DNA of 64,000 nucleotides from Sphaerulina vaccinii (Eukaryota; Ascomycota; Dothideomycetes; Mycosphaerellales; Mycosphaerellaceae): NCBI GenBank assembly GCA_022570795.1, contig JAKUDP010000028.1, positions 496,001 through 560,000 on the forward strand, written 5' to 3'. The position numbers were made by a program, and so were the translations under genes. Of this stretch, positions 1 to 11,612 are shown one piece after another. The stretch's first letter is position 1. Every line of letters starts with the position of its first letter. Below the pieces are notes generated by a model that had not been told where the DNA came from, did no database searches, and saw only the letters and a list, made by a program, of their open reading frames with translations.

Positions 1-636
1 GTTGCTCAGATCGTCCTGAAAGATAATTCGAAGAGCGACAACATAAGTTTGGCACAATCAGTAAGCGATAGACAGGAGTGACAGACAGTCCGCGGAGCAT
101 TGAGTTACATATGGACATGTCAAAACGATTAGCAGCCTTAGCCGACCAGTTCACCAATCTGTGGTTTGTGGATCAATGGCAGCTGCAACGGACTGCGGGC
201 CGTATCGAGAGCGTTGAGAGCTCAATATGTCGTAGTCGCTACCGAATCAGTTCTTGACATTTTCAGGTACAGGAAAGAGAGACTTCGCCGTGTGTCTTGT
301 GCTTGCCTACCTTACTCTTGCATTGTCTTGTCCAGCAAGTCGCGCTCTTGTCAACATTGCTCCTTCTCTCCAGCATCAACACCATCCGTCCTCGTCCAAC
401 ACCACCACTCTCTCGACCTTCAGCTTGTACAGCATCCTGCATAGATTTGTATCAGTATCTGACCACAATCCTACCAACACCACTCTCTTGCCTCCAGCTT
501 CACCGCGTTATTAGCAAGCACTGCATCGTCCAATACCTACTCCAGCAGGTCACGATCTGCACACATTGCCAGTACAGCTACAAATACTACCACTCTCGTC
601 TGGAGTGACGGCCATTCTTGGAGCCATACCGCAAGG
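1..636. other. 5' flank and leader of the GH63 gene
   Basis: I see no convincing gene here. The last 300 bases are CT- and CAC-rich with many short pyrimidine runs, as is common in leaders of filamentous-fungal genes, and run straight into the ATG at 637. The open frames present are short, overlap in several frames and have no recognisable protein character. Confidence 0.5.
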
Positions 637-3600
637 ATGGTCTACATCGACAACCAGCAAGTCGACAGTGCTGAAGAGACGCGACTGAAGGAAGACAGAA
701 ACCGCGAGAAGTACTGGAAGAAATGGGGTCCATACACTGCTGAACGTCAATGGGCTACTGTGCGAGAGGACTACTCGTGAGTGCAACCGATTGCTCTTCG
801 AAGTTATAGCATGTGCTAATGAAATCCACAGCAATGATGGCGATGCTTGGAGCTCCTTCACGTACGATATGGCCCGCTCGCGAGCCTTCCGATGGGGTGA
901 AGACGGCATTGCTGGTGTATCTGACACTCACGGCCGGCTGAACTTTGCCTTTGCTTTCTGGAACGGGAAAGAGTGAGCACTTTCTCAATTCCATTGCTCT
1001 TGCCACACATTTGCTAACGATCAGGCAGTGGTCATCTCAAAGAGCGTCTCTTTGGACTCTCCAACCCTCAAGGTGTTCATGGCGAGAGTATCAAAGAATG
1101 CCATTTCCACCTCGACAACACGCCTACCCACTCTTACATGAAGTTCCTTTACAAGATGCCGATCAACGAGTTTCCCTACGAAGACTTGATCAAGACGAAT
1201 GCAGCACGGAACAAGACTGAAAGAGAATACAATCTTGTCGATACCGGCATTTTCAACGACAACAAGTATTGGGACATCTTCATTGAGACTGCAAAGGAGA
1301 GTGATGATCCTGATGAGCTGCTCTTCCGTGTAACAGCGTACAACCGCAGCTCAGAGCCTGCGAAGCTGCACATCTTGCCACATGCTTGGTTCCGCAATAC
1401 TTGGGCATGGGGCTACGACGATACAAAGCCCAGCATTGAGCAAGTTGACAGCCTGACAACTCACATCAAGCACAAGGATATCGGCGAACGCTACTTCCAA
1501 TGCTCTCCTTCGCCAAACGCCTGCGGCAACGAGACCGATATCGAGCCCGAATTCCTCTTCACCGACAATGACACCAACTTCGTCGAGCTCTGGGGTTCGA
1601 AGAAGAACAAGACTCCATACGTCAAGGATGCGTTCCACAAGCGCGTCGTTCATGGCGACAAGAAGGCTGTCAACCCTAAGAAGGTTGGAACCAAGAGCGC
1701 TGCTTGGTATGCATTCGACCAGGGCGAAGGTGTGCTCCCTGGTGAGTGTGCTGTTGTTCGTCTTCGGGTCTCGAAGAAGGCTGCCGATGGATACCTGGAC
1801 GAAGAGCACTTTGACGATGTCATGGACAAGCGCCTTGCTGAGGCCGACGAGTTCTACTACAAGCTCAACCCAATGCCTATGTCTGATGATCTACGGAACA
1901 TCCAGCGTCAGGCTCTTTCTGGTATGATGTGGTGTAAGCAATTCTACCACTTTATTTGGGATCAGTGGGCAAACGGCGATCCGGCGATGCCTCCTCCACC
2001 GCCGGAACGGAAATCTGTTCGTAATGCCCAGTGGAAGCACATGCATCTGGACGACATCTTGTCCATGCCCGACTCCTGGGAATATCCGTTTTTCGCCGCC
2101 TGGGATACTGCCTTCCACTGCATACCCTTAGCCATGATCGACCCTGAGTTTGCCAAGAAGCAGCTCGATCTCTTCACCCGAGAGTGGTACATGCACCCCA
2201 ATGGACAGCTGCCAGCCTACGAATGGAACTTTGGCGACGTCAACCCACCAGTGCACGCTTGGGCTGTGTTCCGCACGTTCAAGATTGAGCGCAAGATGTA
2301 TGGTCGCGAGGACTTGGACTTCCTGGAGCGTGTTTTCCAGAAGTTGCTTCTCAACTTCACTTGGTGGTGCAACCGCAAAGACTTCGATGGCAAGAACGTC
2401 TTCGAAGGTGGCTTCTTGGGTCTGGACAACATTGGTCTCTTCAACAGATCCGACCCATTGCCTACTGGTGGCCAACTTGAGCAGGCCGATGCCACAGGAT
2501 GGATGGGCTTCTACTGCCTGTGCATGCTCAACATTGCGCTGGAGCTCGCCAAGCACCGCCGCATCTACGAAGACATTGCGTCCAAGTTCTTCGAGCACTT
2601 CATCCTCATCTCGGATGCCATGCAGTATCGTGTAGGTGCCGAGTCCAAGTCGTTGTGGAACGATGAGGACGGCTTCTACTACGATGCGATTTCGTGGGGA
2701 GGACCATGGTCGCACCAAATGCCAGTGCGATCACTTGTTGGACTCATCCCAATGTACGCCACTCTTACCCTGGAGCCACAGGTCATCAATCGCTTCCCTC
2801 AATTCAAGAAGCGACTCGACTGGGTTATCAAGAACAAGCACGATGTCATCTCGCGTAACATTGCAAGCATGACGCGTCGTGGCAAAGATGAGCGCCTGCT
2901 CCTCTCCTTCGTCAACGAAGACCGCCTGCGAAGCATTCTCAAGTACATGCTCGACCCGGCAGAGTTTTTGAGTCCCTTCGGCATCCGCTCATTGTCCAAA
3001 TACCACAAAGACCACCCAGTATCGATGGATGTCAATGGACAAACCTACTCCGTCAGCTACATCCCTGGCGACTCCGACAGTGGACTGTTCGGAGGCAACA
3101 GCAATTGGCGTGGCCCTTGCTGGCTCGCAGTCAATTTCCTGCTTATTGAGTCATTGTTGCGCTTCTACATGTTCTACGGCAGCACTTTCAAAGTGGAGTG
3201 CCCAACTGGCTCTGGCGACTACATGCATCTTGGCCATGTGGCAGAAGAGCTTCAACACAGACTACAGCATCTGATGTCTGCCGACCCCACTGGAGCCCGA
3301 GCCATCCACGATGGCAATGAGATGCTTAACAATGATCCTCACTGGAAAGATTATCTGTGGTTCTACGAATACTTTGATGGTGACACTGGACGTGGTCTCG
3401 GTGCCACGCATCAGACTGGTTGGACTGGACTGATGGCCAAGATCATCCAGGACACTGGGTAAGTCAAATTGCTTTGCCAATTGATACGCATTACTGACCT
3501 CTTCTAGTACAAACTGCCGTCTACCGCAGACTCCGCGTACGCCTAGTAGTGCGGCTGCGCATTACTTCGATGACACTTTCAGTCGCCAACGTCGTGCCTC

Positions 3601-3949
3601 GCTTGGCCAGAACGGACGGAAGAGCCCTAGACTTGCTCGTTCACTCACCCGAACTCGCTCCATTGGTGCTAGAAGTGACTGGAGCGGCACGCATGGCGAC
3701 ACCGAGCCTGATCTTGCTGGAGAGGAGGCTGACGAGGCTTTTGCTAATGGCAAGCCTGACCGCACCTGGTCCATCTACCAGGAAGATGCCAACGGCAATG
3801 GCAGGAAGCCTGAAGAAGATCCTGATGACCCGATCAACAAGTACGTCCAGGACCAGCTGCAACGCATCAAGAGCAACGAGAGCCACGATCATGCTGAAGA
3901 GCTGGCTTCGTTGAACGATGGCGCGAATGATCTCAAGGATGAGTTGTGA
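637..3949 (+). CDS. GH63-type glycoside hydrolase, (alpha/alpha)6 barrel
   Basis: The protein has 1050 residues in four exons: 637-776, 832-972, 1029-3458 and 3508-3949. All three introns are GT-AG (55, 56 and 49 nt) and their removal restores one continuous frame. The N-terminal part contains a beta-rich region with [20 protein letters not shown]. The C-terminal two thirds form the six-hairpin glycosidase domain, with NDEDGFYYD and a terminal HQTGWTGL motif typical of the GH63/mannosyl-oligosaccharide-glucosidase-like family. The family removes glucose from alpha-linked oligosaccharides. No signal peptide or membrane anchor is visible, so this is probably a cytosolic relative rather than the ER glucosidase I. 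The last exon encodes about 145 Arg/Ser- then acid-rich residues that look disordered. The true substrate cannot be told from sequence. The start has no upstream in-frame rival that fits the family. The gene converges on the DUF1857 gene, 228 bp between the two stops. Confidence 0.9.
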
Positions 3950-4177
3950 GAAGGAGTCGTCCATTCTTGCAACAGTTTGAAAGACTTCGAATTCTTGTAC
4001 CTATGTTCTACTGACGATGAGATGGAGTTCACGGCCGATGCATCATGATGTGACGATGGAGCTGGCACGCTATACCTAGAACCTAGAATCCAGACCTAGA
4101 TGGTGTTGACACAATGTATCATTATGTCCTAATGTCCGTTCCTTCAAAGCTCATCCCACTGCAGCACTCTTCAAGCA

Positions 4178-4767
4178 TTAGTCCAGCTCACCGTCTGATG
4201 CCATCTTCCTCATAGCCTCTAAAGACTTCGAGACAGCCATCTTGGCACCCTGCTTATGCTCCTCGATCAGCTTCTTATGCTCATCTGAGCCCTCGGCAAC
4301 CTCAGGATGTCTCCACTCGAACGTATAAGCTACAATAGGTGATCAGTCAATACCTCCTCCAAGGTTTTGCAAAGGCGGTACATACTCATCAGCATACCAC
4401 CGTCCTCCCCATCCGAGATGGTATTCGTGATCACCGCCCCATTAGTTTGACAGAAATCGACCTTTGTATCTAATTAGCAACCATCTTCCCTCTCCATTGA
4501 ATAGATTGACGACTTCACCTTTGTTGGCCAGAAGCTCCTGCAAACTTCTTTGACGCCCTCTGCTTTACCCTTGAATTTTGCCTCTCTCGTTACTTCGTTC
4601 TTTGAAGCGTCTTCGGATAGGACTTTGCATGATTCGATAATTGGGACGAAGCGTTGGGCTTCGCGGATTTTGATCTGGAGACCTTTCCAGACTTGTCCTT
4701 GAGAGAGCTGGGGTGTAGATCCGCTTGGGTTGATGGGTTGGGTGTAGGCACAGTTTATGGTGACCAT
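4178..4767 (-). CDS. DUF1857 family, START/SRPBCC-like protein
   Basis: I rebuilt three exons on the minus strand (4519-4767, 4386-4461, 4178-4329; introns 57 and 56 nt), giving 158 residues. The start is MVTINCAYTQPINP and the end is EAMRKMASDGELD. The order of blocks (short N-terminal strand, QVWKGLQIKIREAQRFVPII helix, FWPTKVDFCQTNG strand, YTFEWRHPEV strand and a final long helix) matches fungal DUF1857 proteins, a small helix-grip family thought to bind hydrophobic ligands. No catalytic function is known. No signal peptide is seen. The length is normal for the family. The two small C-terminal exons are missed if only open frames are read. Confidence 0.85.
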
Positions 4768-5439
4768 CTTTGCTGATAAGTGGCTTGCTGGTAGTTCTGA
4801 GTGTTTTGCTATGTCTCGAACGTGAAGACGAAGGAATATGTTAAGTACGTTATGGGCTCGTGGTCTCGGCAAGATATGGAAGGCCGACGGTCTGTCATTA
4901 TATGGAAGTGTTTAGTCATGATATCCTACGACTAGCTCCGGACTACTCTAATTTGGGTTGTGTGAAAGATGAAGTTAAGCGCGATGCGTGTCGGTACCAC
5001 GATGCTACCTTTTCAATTGTGAAACATCATACATGAGAAGAACATCCTTGTCGATGGCCGATGGTCGGCTCCACGGGTTCATGCGAGAAGCACATAAGAT
5101 GAGAACACAGCAGCGATTGAAAAGTGCTATAACATCAGGTACTCGGATCGCGGCCTCATCCGATGGTTTAGTCCACTGGATCAGCAGCCTCCGCCTACTA
5201 GGTCTTCGGCTCCTCTCAGCGAGAGTGGGCTAAGCAGCGTGGTCCACGTTGAGAAGGAGAGCACGTCAACGGCAAGCAAGTCAGGTCGTTGCATAGGGTA
5301 GAACTTGTTCCATTCTCATTTCAGGTCATGATAAAAACATCACAGGCTTTCATCTCAGGCTTCAACAGCTTATCCGAAGCTTCTCGTCAAGCCCTCTCTA
5401 TCCCTGGTCTCTTCAGAATTGGCAGAGCATATTCTTGAC
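4768..5439. other. intergenic, no gene seen
   Basis: This is the shared upstream region of the DUF1857 gene and the downstream region of the glutaredoxin gene. Short open frames occur on both strands but none resembles a protein. No RNA gene was recognised. Confidence 0.5.
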
Positions 5440-5798
5440 TTATGCAGCACCGGCCTTCTTCAGAAGCTCTGGAAGCTCCTTCTTCTTGCTCTGCAAGTCA
5501 GAGTTGCCTCCAATGTGCTTGTGGTCGATGAAGATGTTTGGTACGGAGCGCTGGCTGGTCATCTCTTCGAGGGCATCTTGGATGGCGGCACCATCATCTA
5601 GTCCACTGTTAGCACGGTTCCTGCTCGTCGCGAGAGAAGTATGAACGTACCGACTTGGTCAAGCTCAATGATATATGGCTTTGCGCCGGCCTCGCTCAGC
5701 AGAGACTTGGTAGCCTTGCAGTATGGGCAGTATGACTTGGAGAAGACAGCAACGGCGTTGTTGTCGATGATCTCTTGTGCTTTTGCCTTGGCTGCCAT
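5440..5798 (-). CDS. GRX1: dithiol glutaredoxin
   Basis: Two exons (5651-5798 and 5440-5597; intron 53 nt) encode 101 residues, the usual size of a cytosolic class I glutaredoxin. The active site is CPYC (SYCPYCKAT, about residues 22-30), followed by the cis-proline SVPNIFID segment and the glutathione-binding GGNSDL motif. The enzyme uses glutathione to reduce protein and mixed disulfides. The ATG chosen gives MAAKAKAQEI; no in-frame upstream extension adds a mitochondrial targeting sequence, so a cytosolic product is inferred. The C-terminus is Lys-rich and ends KKAGAA. Confidence 0.95.
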
Positions 5799-6884
5799 GA
5801 TGGTGTTTGGGCTGGCTGATCGAGCGCCGGTGAAGAAGGTGCGTATGAAGTTAATGGTTGCGGTGTTGTATAGGTTTTTCGTAGAGTGTGTTGTATTGTT
5901 GTTCGTGGAGTGTTGTTCGGGTTGATGGAGTTGTGATTTGAGGCAAGCACGTCAGAGCTCTCTTTTGCTTACAGCATTCGGCTTCTAGAACGCTTGAACG
6001 GCGAGAACGCCAATCGTCTTTATGCCGACTCCCGAGTCCGAGATAAGAGACCTAAGCGATAAGACGCACGTCATTTTCAACCTCAGAGTCTCAGACTCCA
6101 CAACGGCACGTGGCACTTGGCATCGCGAAAAGTCCAAGAGATTCTTCTGCGAGCTGACGACATGAGCGCGGTTCAACAAACGACTAAGACTTCGCCGAGC
6201 AGCTAGAATCACGCAAAGAAGCAGTATGCAGGGCCAAACGATACGGACGGCGAATCAACACCACCACTGTCAGAATGTCACTTCCGCCCAAGAACGTTAT
6301 CACGAACTGCATTCCCCATGGTGGGGACATAGTCGCAGAATTGTCTTGGGAGCATTGGCATAACCGCCACACCATCACCACCTTACAGGACTGCTCTCGA
6401 TATCCTCGAGTCCAATGCTCAGCACTCTATTGCCCGGAAGTCCATACAGCTAAGCCTTCGAACAATGAGGCAGCAGATGGTAAGGTCACGAGGACTCCTA
6501 CTTCACCATGGCTTTGTCTACACAGCCTAGTGCCATGAGTGGTACTGTCCCAAAGGAGTGATGTCGCAACTCCAACCACATGGACTTGCCAAGTCTCCTT
6601 CCGTCTGACTTCTTGGTACCCAAGAACATACTTTCTTGTCATCAGTCGACCCGCGGGTGTGAAGGTGGCTTAAGGATTGAACTCGACTACTCATTACTGT
6701 TCGCGGCCATACATATATGCCAATGCCGCGCCCACCCATTACCAGGGTCACTATCATTACTGATTGCCTTTGTTGTACCTGCTTCCTTTCGCTAAGCGAC
6801 TACGACTAAACTTACATTCCATACCATCACTCAACAATCCGATTAACAACCCCGTCTTTGGAATACGCATGAACAAACAACGAC
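5799..6884. other. intergenic, divergent promoter region of GRX and ENA genes
   Basis: About 1.1 kb separates the divergent glutaredoxin and cation-ATPase genes. I see no convincing coding region. The 100 bases before the ATPase ATG are rich in CAAC/ACTC, typical of a fungal leader. Long, well-regulated upstream regions are common for ENA-type genes, but I identified no specific operator. Confidence 0.5.
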
Positions 6885-9800
6885 ATGGGGAAATCACAGA
6901 ATCCGCTTGAGGATCATGTCTCGGGACAATCCAACAAGCCTATGAGCCAGTCTGCTCACTCACTGAAGTGGAAGCAGGTGGCGGAAGAATTGAACGCCGA
7001 TGTTGACGATGGTCTTACTGCGAGCGATGCCAGCTCCAGACTTGAAGAATACGGCAAGAATGAGCTGGGAGAAGCTGGGGGAGTCAACCCAGGCAAGATT
7101 CTCGTGCGACAAGGTAAGATACAGAAGAAGGTAGATAATGGTGGAGCTGTGCTGACTTCGGCAATAGTTGCAAATGCCATGACCCTGGTGCTCATCATTG
7201 CTATGGCGGTCTCGTTCGCGATCCAATCGTACATCGAAGGTGGTGTCATTGCTGGTGTTATTTTCATCAATATCGCAGTTGGCTTCAGTCAGGAGTTTTC
7301 GGCTGAAAAGACTATGGACTCACTACGCTCTCTCAGCTCCCCGACCGCTCAAGCCGTTCGTGACGGTGAGTCAAAGAGCTTGCCAACAGTCGAAATTGTC
7401 CCTGGAGATCTAGTCGAGCTCAAGACTGGAGATACTATTCCTGCAGATGTCCGACTCATCGAGGCTGTCAATTTCGAAACCGACGAAGCCCTTCTCACCG
7501 GCGAGTCCCTACCTGTACGCAAGGCTCACGACGACATTTTCGAGGCGGTCACAGGCCCCGGCGATCGTCTCAATGTTGCTTACAGCTCTTCTACGGTCAC
7601 CAAGGGTCGTGCTACTGGTATTGTCTTCGCTACCGGCATGCACACTGAGATCGGTTCGATCGCCGCAGCGCTTCGCAAGAAGAGCAGCAAAGTGCGACCT
7701 GTCAAGCGTGGCGAAGATGGCAAGGCCAAGCCATACCGATACGTACAAGCCGCTATGCTGACCTGCACGGATGCAGTTGGCCACTTCTTGGGCGTGAGCG
7801 TTGGAACTCCTCTGCAAAAGAAGCTCTCCAGACTTGCAGTTCTGCTCTTCTTTATCGCTGTCATTTGCGCTATCATTGTCCTTGGAGCCAACGAATTTCG
7901 AAACCAGCGAGAGATTATCATCTACGCTGTCGCTACTGGCCTTTCCATGATTCCCGCATCACTGGTCGTTGTGCTCACCATCACAATGGCTGCCGGTACC
8001 AAGCGCATGGTTGAAAGAAACGTGATTGTGCGCAATTTGCGCTCACTCGAGGCTCTTGGAGCCGTTACTGATATTTGCTCCGACAAGACTGGCACACTCA
8101 CTCAAGGCAAGATGGTTGCCAAGAAGGCATGGATTCCAGCAAATGGAACGTACACTATTCACCAGTCAGAAGAGCCTTTCAATCCAACCAAAGGCGATAT
8201 TTCCCACATCGAGAAGGAGCCACACAAGGTAGGAGCCAATGACAAGGACAAGCAGACCAACTACGCCGAACTGCTACAAGAAAACGATGCTCTCAAGGAC
8301 TATCTCCGTACTGCCTCTCTCGCAAATCTGGCGACTGTACACCAGACCAACTCTGGTGAATGGCATGCTCGCGGTGACCCAACAGAGATCGCCATCCAGG
8401 TCTTTGCATCTCGCTTCCAATGGAACCGCAGACAGTCTGTATCTGGCGACAACCCTGCTGTGAAACTCTTGGTGGAGTTCCCATTCGACTCGGATGTCAA
8501 GAAGATGAGTGTCATCTACCGAGATTTGTCCAGCAAGAAGATGTACGCATACACCAAGGGTGCTGTCGAACGTGTCATTGCATCCTGCACATCTTATATT
8601 GCAAAGAATGACGAGCCGGCTGTTGAGATGACTGAAGAGTACCGAGAGCAAATCCTGGAGAACATGGAGGCTCTCGCATCACATGGTCTACGTGTCCTCG
8701 CTCTTGCAAGCCGAGACTACAACGAAGCCTATGAAGAAGGCCAAGAAGTGGATCGTGCAACAGTCGAGAAGGATCTCGTCTTCCGTGGCCTGATCGGTCT
8801 CTATGATCCTCCACGTGCAGAGTCCGCACCATCTGTCCGTCGCTGCCACGAAGCAGGTATCGACGTCCATATGCTCACAGGTGACCATCCCGGAACAGCA
8901 CGAGCCATTGCCGCACAAGTTGGCATCCTCCCCACCAAGATGAACGAACTCAGCAAAGACGTTGCGGACGCCATGGTCATGACCGCCTCTCAATTCGACG
9001 CGCTCTCCGACGACCAGATCGACGCCCTTCCAGTTCTCCCCCTCGTTATCGCCCGATGCGCGCCAAACACCAAAGTCCGCATGATCGAAGCTCTCCACCG
9101 ACGCAAGAAGTTCTGCGCAATGACAGGTGACGGCGTCAACGACTCTCCCTCACTCAAACGCGCAGATGTCGGAATAGCAATGGGGCAAGCCGGATCCGAC
9201 GTGGCAAAGGACGCATCAGATATCATTCTTACCGACGACAACTTCGCTTCGATCCTCGCAGCTGTTGAAGAAGGTCGCCGAACATTCGACAATATTCAGA
9301 AGTTTGTGCTTCACTTGTTGGCACAAAACGTTGCGCAAGCTATTGTCCTCCTCGTGGGTCTCGTATTCAAGGACTCCGACAATCTCTCCGTCTTCCCTAT
9401 TTCTCCCATCGAGATCCTCTGGGTCATCATGATCACTTCAGGTATCCCAGATATGGGTCTCGGTTTCCAAGAAAAGGCACCTGATGTCCTTCAACGACCA
9501 CCACAATCTCTCAAGCGTGGAATCTTCTCAATCGAACTTATGGTCGATATGGTCGTTCTCGGCATCTGGATCGCAGCTCTGACACTAGGAGCTTTCGTCC
9601 TTGTACTTCACGGCTTCGAAAACGGCTTCATCGGCATTGGCTGCAACGAATCGATTGGCGATGGTTGCGACTTGGTTTTCAGAGCACGAGCAACAGCTTT
9701 CGCTTGCCTAACATGGTTCTCCCTCTTCTTAGCCTGGGAAGTCATCGATATGCGCCGTTCCTTCTTCCGCATGCAACCGGACTCCAAGCGTTACTTCACG

Positions 9801-10130
9801 CAATGGATGTTGGATGTCTGGAGAAACCAATTCTTATTCTGGGCCGTCGTGGCAGGTTTTGTTCTTATTTTCCCGGTTCTATACATTCCGGTCATTAGCG
9901 ATGAGGTGTTCAGGCATACGGGCATTAGTTGGGAGTGGGCTATTGTGTTTATTGCATCTGGGTTGTTCTTCATTGGCGTTGAAGGGTGGAAGTGGGCTAA
10001 GAGAGTCTATTTTCGCAGGGCGGCGAAGAAGAATGCTGTATCCGGAGATGTTGATCTGGAGACGAGGGTGTTTGAGAGATATCTTACTCAGAGCTCGAGT
10101 ATGAGTGGGGAGAAGATGGAAAAGGTATAA
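6885..10130 (+). CDS. ENA1: ENA-type P-type ATPase, Na+/K+ (Li+) efflux
   Basis: Exons 6885-7113 and 7168-10130 give 1063 residues. The 54-nt intron (GTAAGA...AATAG) is a multiple of three and has no stop, so it reads through as open frame. Splicing it restores the family block ILVRQ-VANAMTLV at the first membrane helix. Visible P-type signatures in order are LTGES, the phosphorylation site DKTGTLTQGKM, the nucleotide-domain KGA segment (YTKGAVERV), MLTGDHPGTA and TGDGVNDSPSLKRADVG. The C-terminal six-helix region is complete. The P-IID family exports Na+ or K+ across the plasma membrane and supports salt and alkaline-pH tolerance. Length and motifs are all normal. Which cation is preferred cannot be read from the sequence. 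Confidence 0.93.
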   Translation: MGKSQNPLEDHVSGQSNKPMSQSAHSLKWKQVAEELNADVDDGLTASDASSRLEEYGKNELGEAGGVNPGKILVRQGKIQKKVDNGGAVLTSAIVANAMTLVLIIAMAVSFAIQSYIEGGVIAGVIFINIAVGFSQEFSAEKTMDSLRSLSSPTAQAVRDGESKSLPTVEIVPGDLVELKTGDTIPADVRLIEAVNFETDEALLTGESLPVRKAHDDIFEAVTGPGDRLNVAYSSSTVTKGRATGIVFATGMHTEIGSIAAALRKKSSKVRPVKRGEDGKAKPYRYVQAAMLTCTDAVGHFLGVSVGTPLQKKLSRLAVLLFFIAVICAIIVLGANEFRNQREIIIYAVATGLSMIPASLVVVLTITMAAGTKRMVERNVIVRNLRSLEALGAVTDICSDKTGTLTQGKMVAKKAWIPANGTYTIHQSEEPFNPTKGDISHIEKEPHKVGANDKDKQTNYAELLQENDALKDYLRTASLANLATVHQTNSGEWHARGDPTEIAIQVFASRFQWNRRQSVSGDNPAVKLLVEFPFDSDVKKMSVIYRDLSSKKMYAYTKGAVERVIASCTSYIAKNDEPAVEMTEEYREQILENMEALASHGLRVLALASRDYNEAYEEGQEVDRATVEKDLVFRGLIGLYDPPRAESAPSVRRCHEAGIDVHMLTGDHPGTARAIAAQVGILPTKMNELSKDVADAMVMTASQFDALSDDQIDALPVLPLVIARCAPNTKVRMIEALHRRKKFCAMTGDGVNDSPSLKRADVGIAMGQAGSDVAKDASDIILTDDNFASILAAVEEGRRTFDNIQKFVLHLLAQNVAQAIVLLVGLVFKDSDNLSVFPISPIEILWVIMITSGIPDMGLGFQEKAPDVLQRPPQSLKRGIFSIELMVDMVVLGIWIAALTLGAFVLVLHGFENGFIGIGCNESIGDGCDLVFRARATAFACLTWFSLFLAWEVIDMRRSFFRMQPDSKRYFTQWMLDVWRNQFLFWAVVAGFVLIFPVLYIPVISDEVFRHTGISWEWAIVFIASGLFFIGVEGWKWAKRVYFRRAAKKNAVSGDVDLETRVFERYLTQSSSMSGEKMEKV

Positions 10131-10377
10131 TAACCTTGCATGGTATACATAAAAGAATGAATGCATGAGCGCTTTTCAAAGTTCAACAGGATCATCTGCA
10201 CGCTCGCCAAATCGCTGTTGCATGGAAGTCAAGCATCTACTGTTTCTCGTCTGTCCTCTCACAGTCATCAATTCGTCTGTATCGTTGACATTCGTGGGAT
10301 ATGACTTTCTCCATTGTCTCGGCTCGACTCGTGGAAGCTCTATCAGCCTTGCGCGTGCCTTGGTGGTTGCAATACTA

Positions 10378-10891
10378 TCAAGAGCATGTCGGGATCGGGT
10401 AAGGTGAAGTATTGCCATCGCAGAAGTTCTTATCGTAGCAGCTATCATGTATCGTCAGTGCATCATTCTTTCATCATCGATCTGTAGCTAGGGACTTACC
10501 CGCCATATCGTTTTCGACTGAAGTCCGGACATATCGAGACAAAGTCTTTGCAAGTTGAAACGGGAGTGCATACAGATGCCCCATCCGCTGCTAGTACTGC
10601 TAGGGGAGCTGTCGGGGGAGCAGTCACGGATGTTGTCTCATAGCTGATGCTACGTAAGGAGCTTATGTCGGTCTCTGTCGCAGACGCTGCATCACTGCTT
10701 GCCGAACTTGTGTCGGTGGGACTGATTGTGCTCAGAGTCAAGAAAGATGATGATGGTGTAGGCTCCTGACGTCGTGCTATGGCTGCTGGCATGGCTTGCA
10801 ATTGTTTTATTCCCGTGGCATGTTCATGTTTCGGGAGAGCGGCCCCGAATGTTGAGGTCATGTAAAGTGAGGCCAAGAGAAAGATCTTCAT
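10378..10891 (-). CDS. small secreted cysteine-containing protein
   Basis: Two exons (10500-10891 and 10378-10441; intron 58 nt) give 151 residues. The N-terminus MKIFLLASLYMTSTFGAALP looks like a signal peptide. It is followed by about 85 Ser/Thr/Ala-rich residues with no recognisable fold, and then a compact Cys-rich tail with C-TPVST-C, a CPDF segment, YGGCYDKNFC and PIPTCS. The YGGCYD-type tail recurs in small secreted proteins of filamentous ascomycetes; its function is unknown. The Cys-rich end is only recovered when the small last exon is joined in, since the first exon alone stops directly after RYGG. The product could be a wall-associated protein or an effector candidate. I see no catalytic motif. 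Confidence 0.75.
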
Positions 10892-11612
10892 GATGGTATC
10901 GCTTTCAGGCGTGATAGACGAGGTGGATGATGATGTTCGTGACGAAGCCTTGGGTTGGAGAAAGTCAGTGGAGACATCTGGAGAAATGGTAGTCCTCTGG
11001 ACGACATCTATACAGTGAGCGATCGACACCTCGACACCGAATTGGTAGGTGTACTGATCACTGGTTGCTCACTTGAGTTGGAGTGCCACACAGTCTGTAC
11101 AGTATGGTATTGGCAATCGACGATTGCCCGGACAATCATCCGAGTGAAGATGCATGGAATGCGAGATCGATGGAATGAACACGCAAGAACGTCAATAACC
11201 AGGTTTTCTGTTGAGATGGTTCCGACAGTCTCATGTGGCAATGTGCTTCAGACCCTGGGTGACAGTATACTGGTAACGGGTTGCGCGACGAACCATGACG
11301 AGAGAAGGATACTCGGCCACTGATCGGCGTGAAGATAGCTTCTTCGGCTTGGAAGAATGCAGGATATCCCTCGCGTGCCGGAGCAACCGACATGCGGACT
11401 AAGCTTGGCATATTGGTATTGAGTCTGCGAGAGTCAACAACCTCTTAAGTGTCTTTGACTGACCACTGTGGAACGAACCTGCATTGACCACGACTGCAGA
11501 TGCTCGGCTACAACATCACCTCGGAGCCTCAACTGGTTGCCTGATCGATGCTACGTTGTCCAGGATTACGCAAGGGCTTGTCCTCTTCATATACCACATC
11601 GCGAGCTCGCAC
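10892..11612. other. intergenic, no gene seen
   Basis: This lies upstream of the secreted-protein gene and downstream of the M20 amidohydrolase. Open frames are short and overlapping, and nothing is recognisable. Confidence 0.45.
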
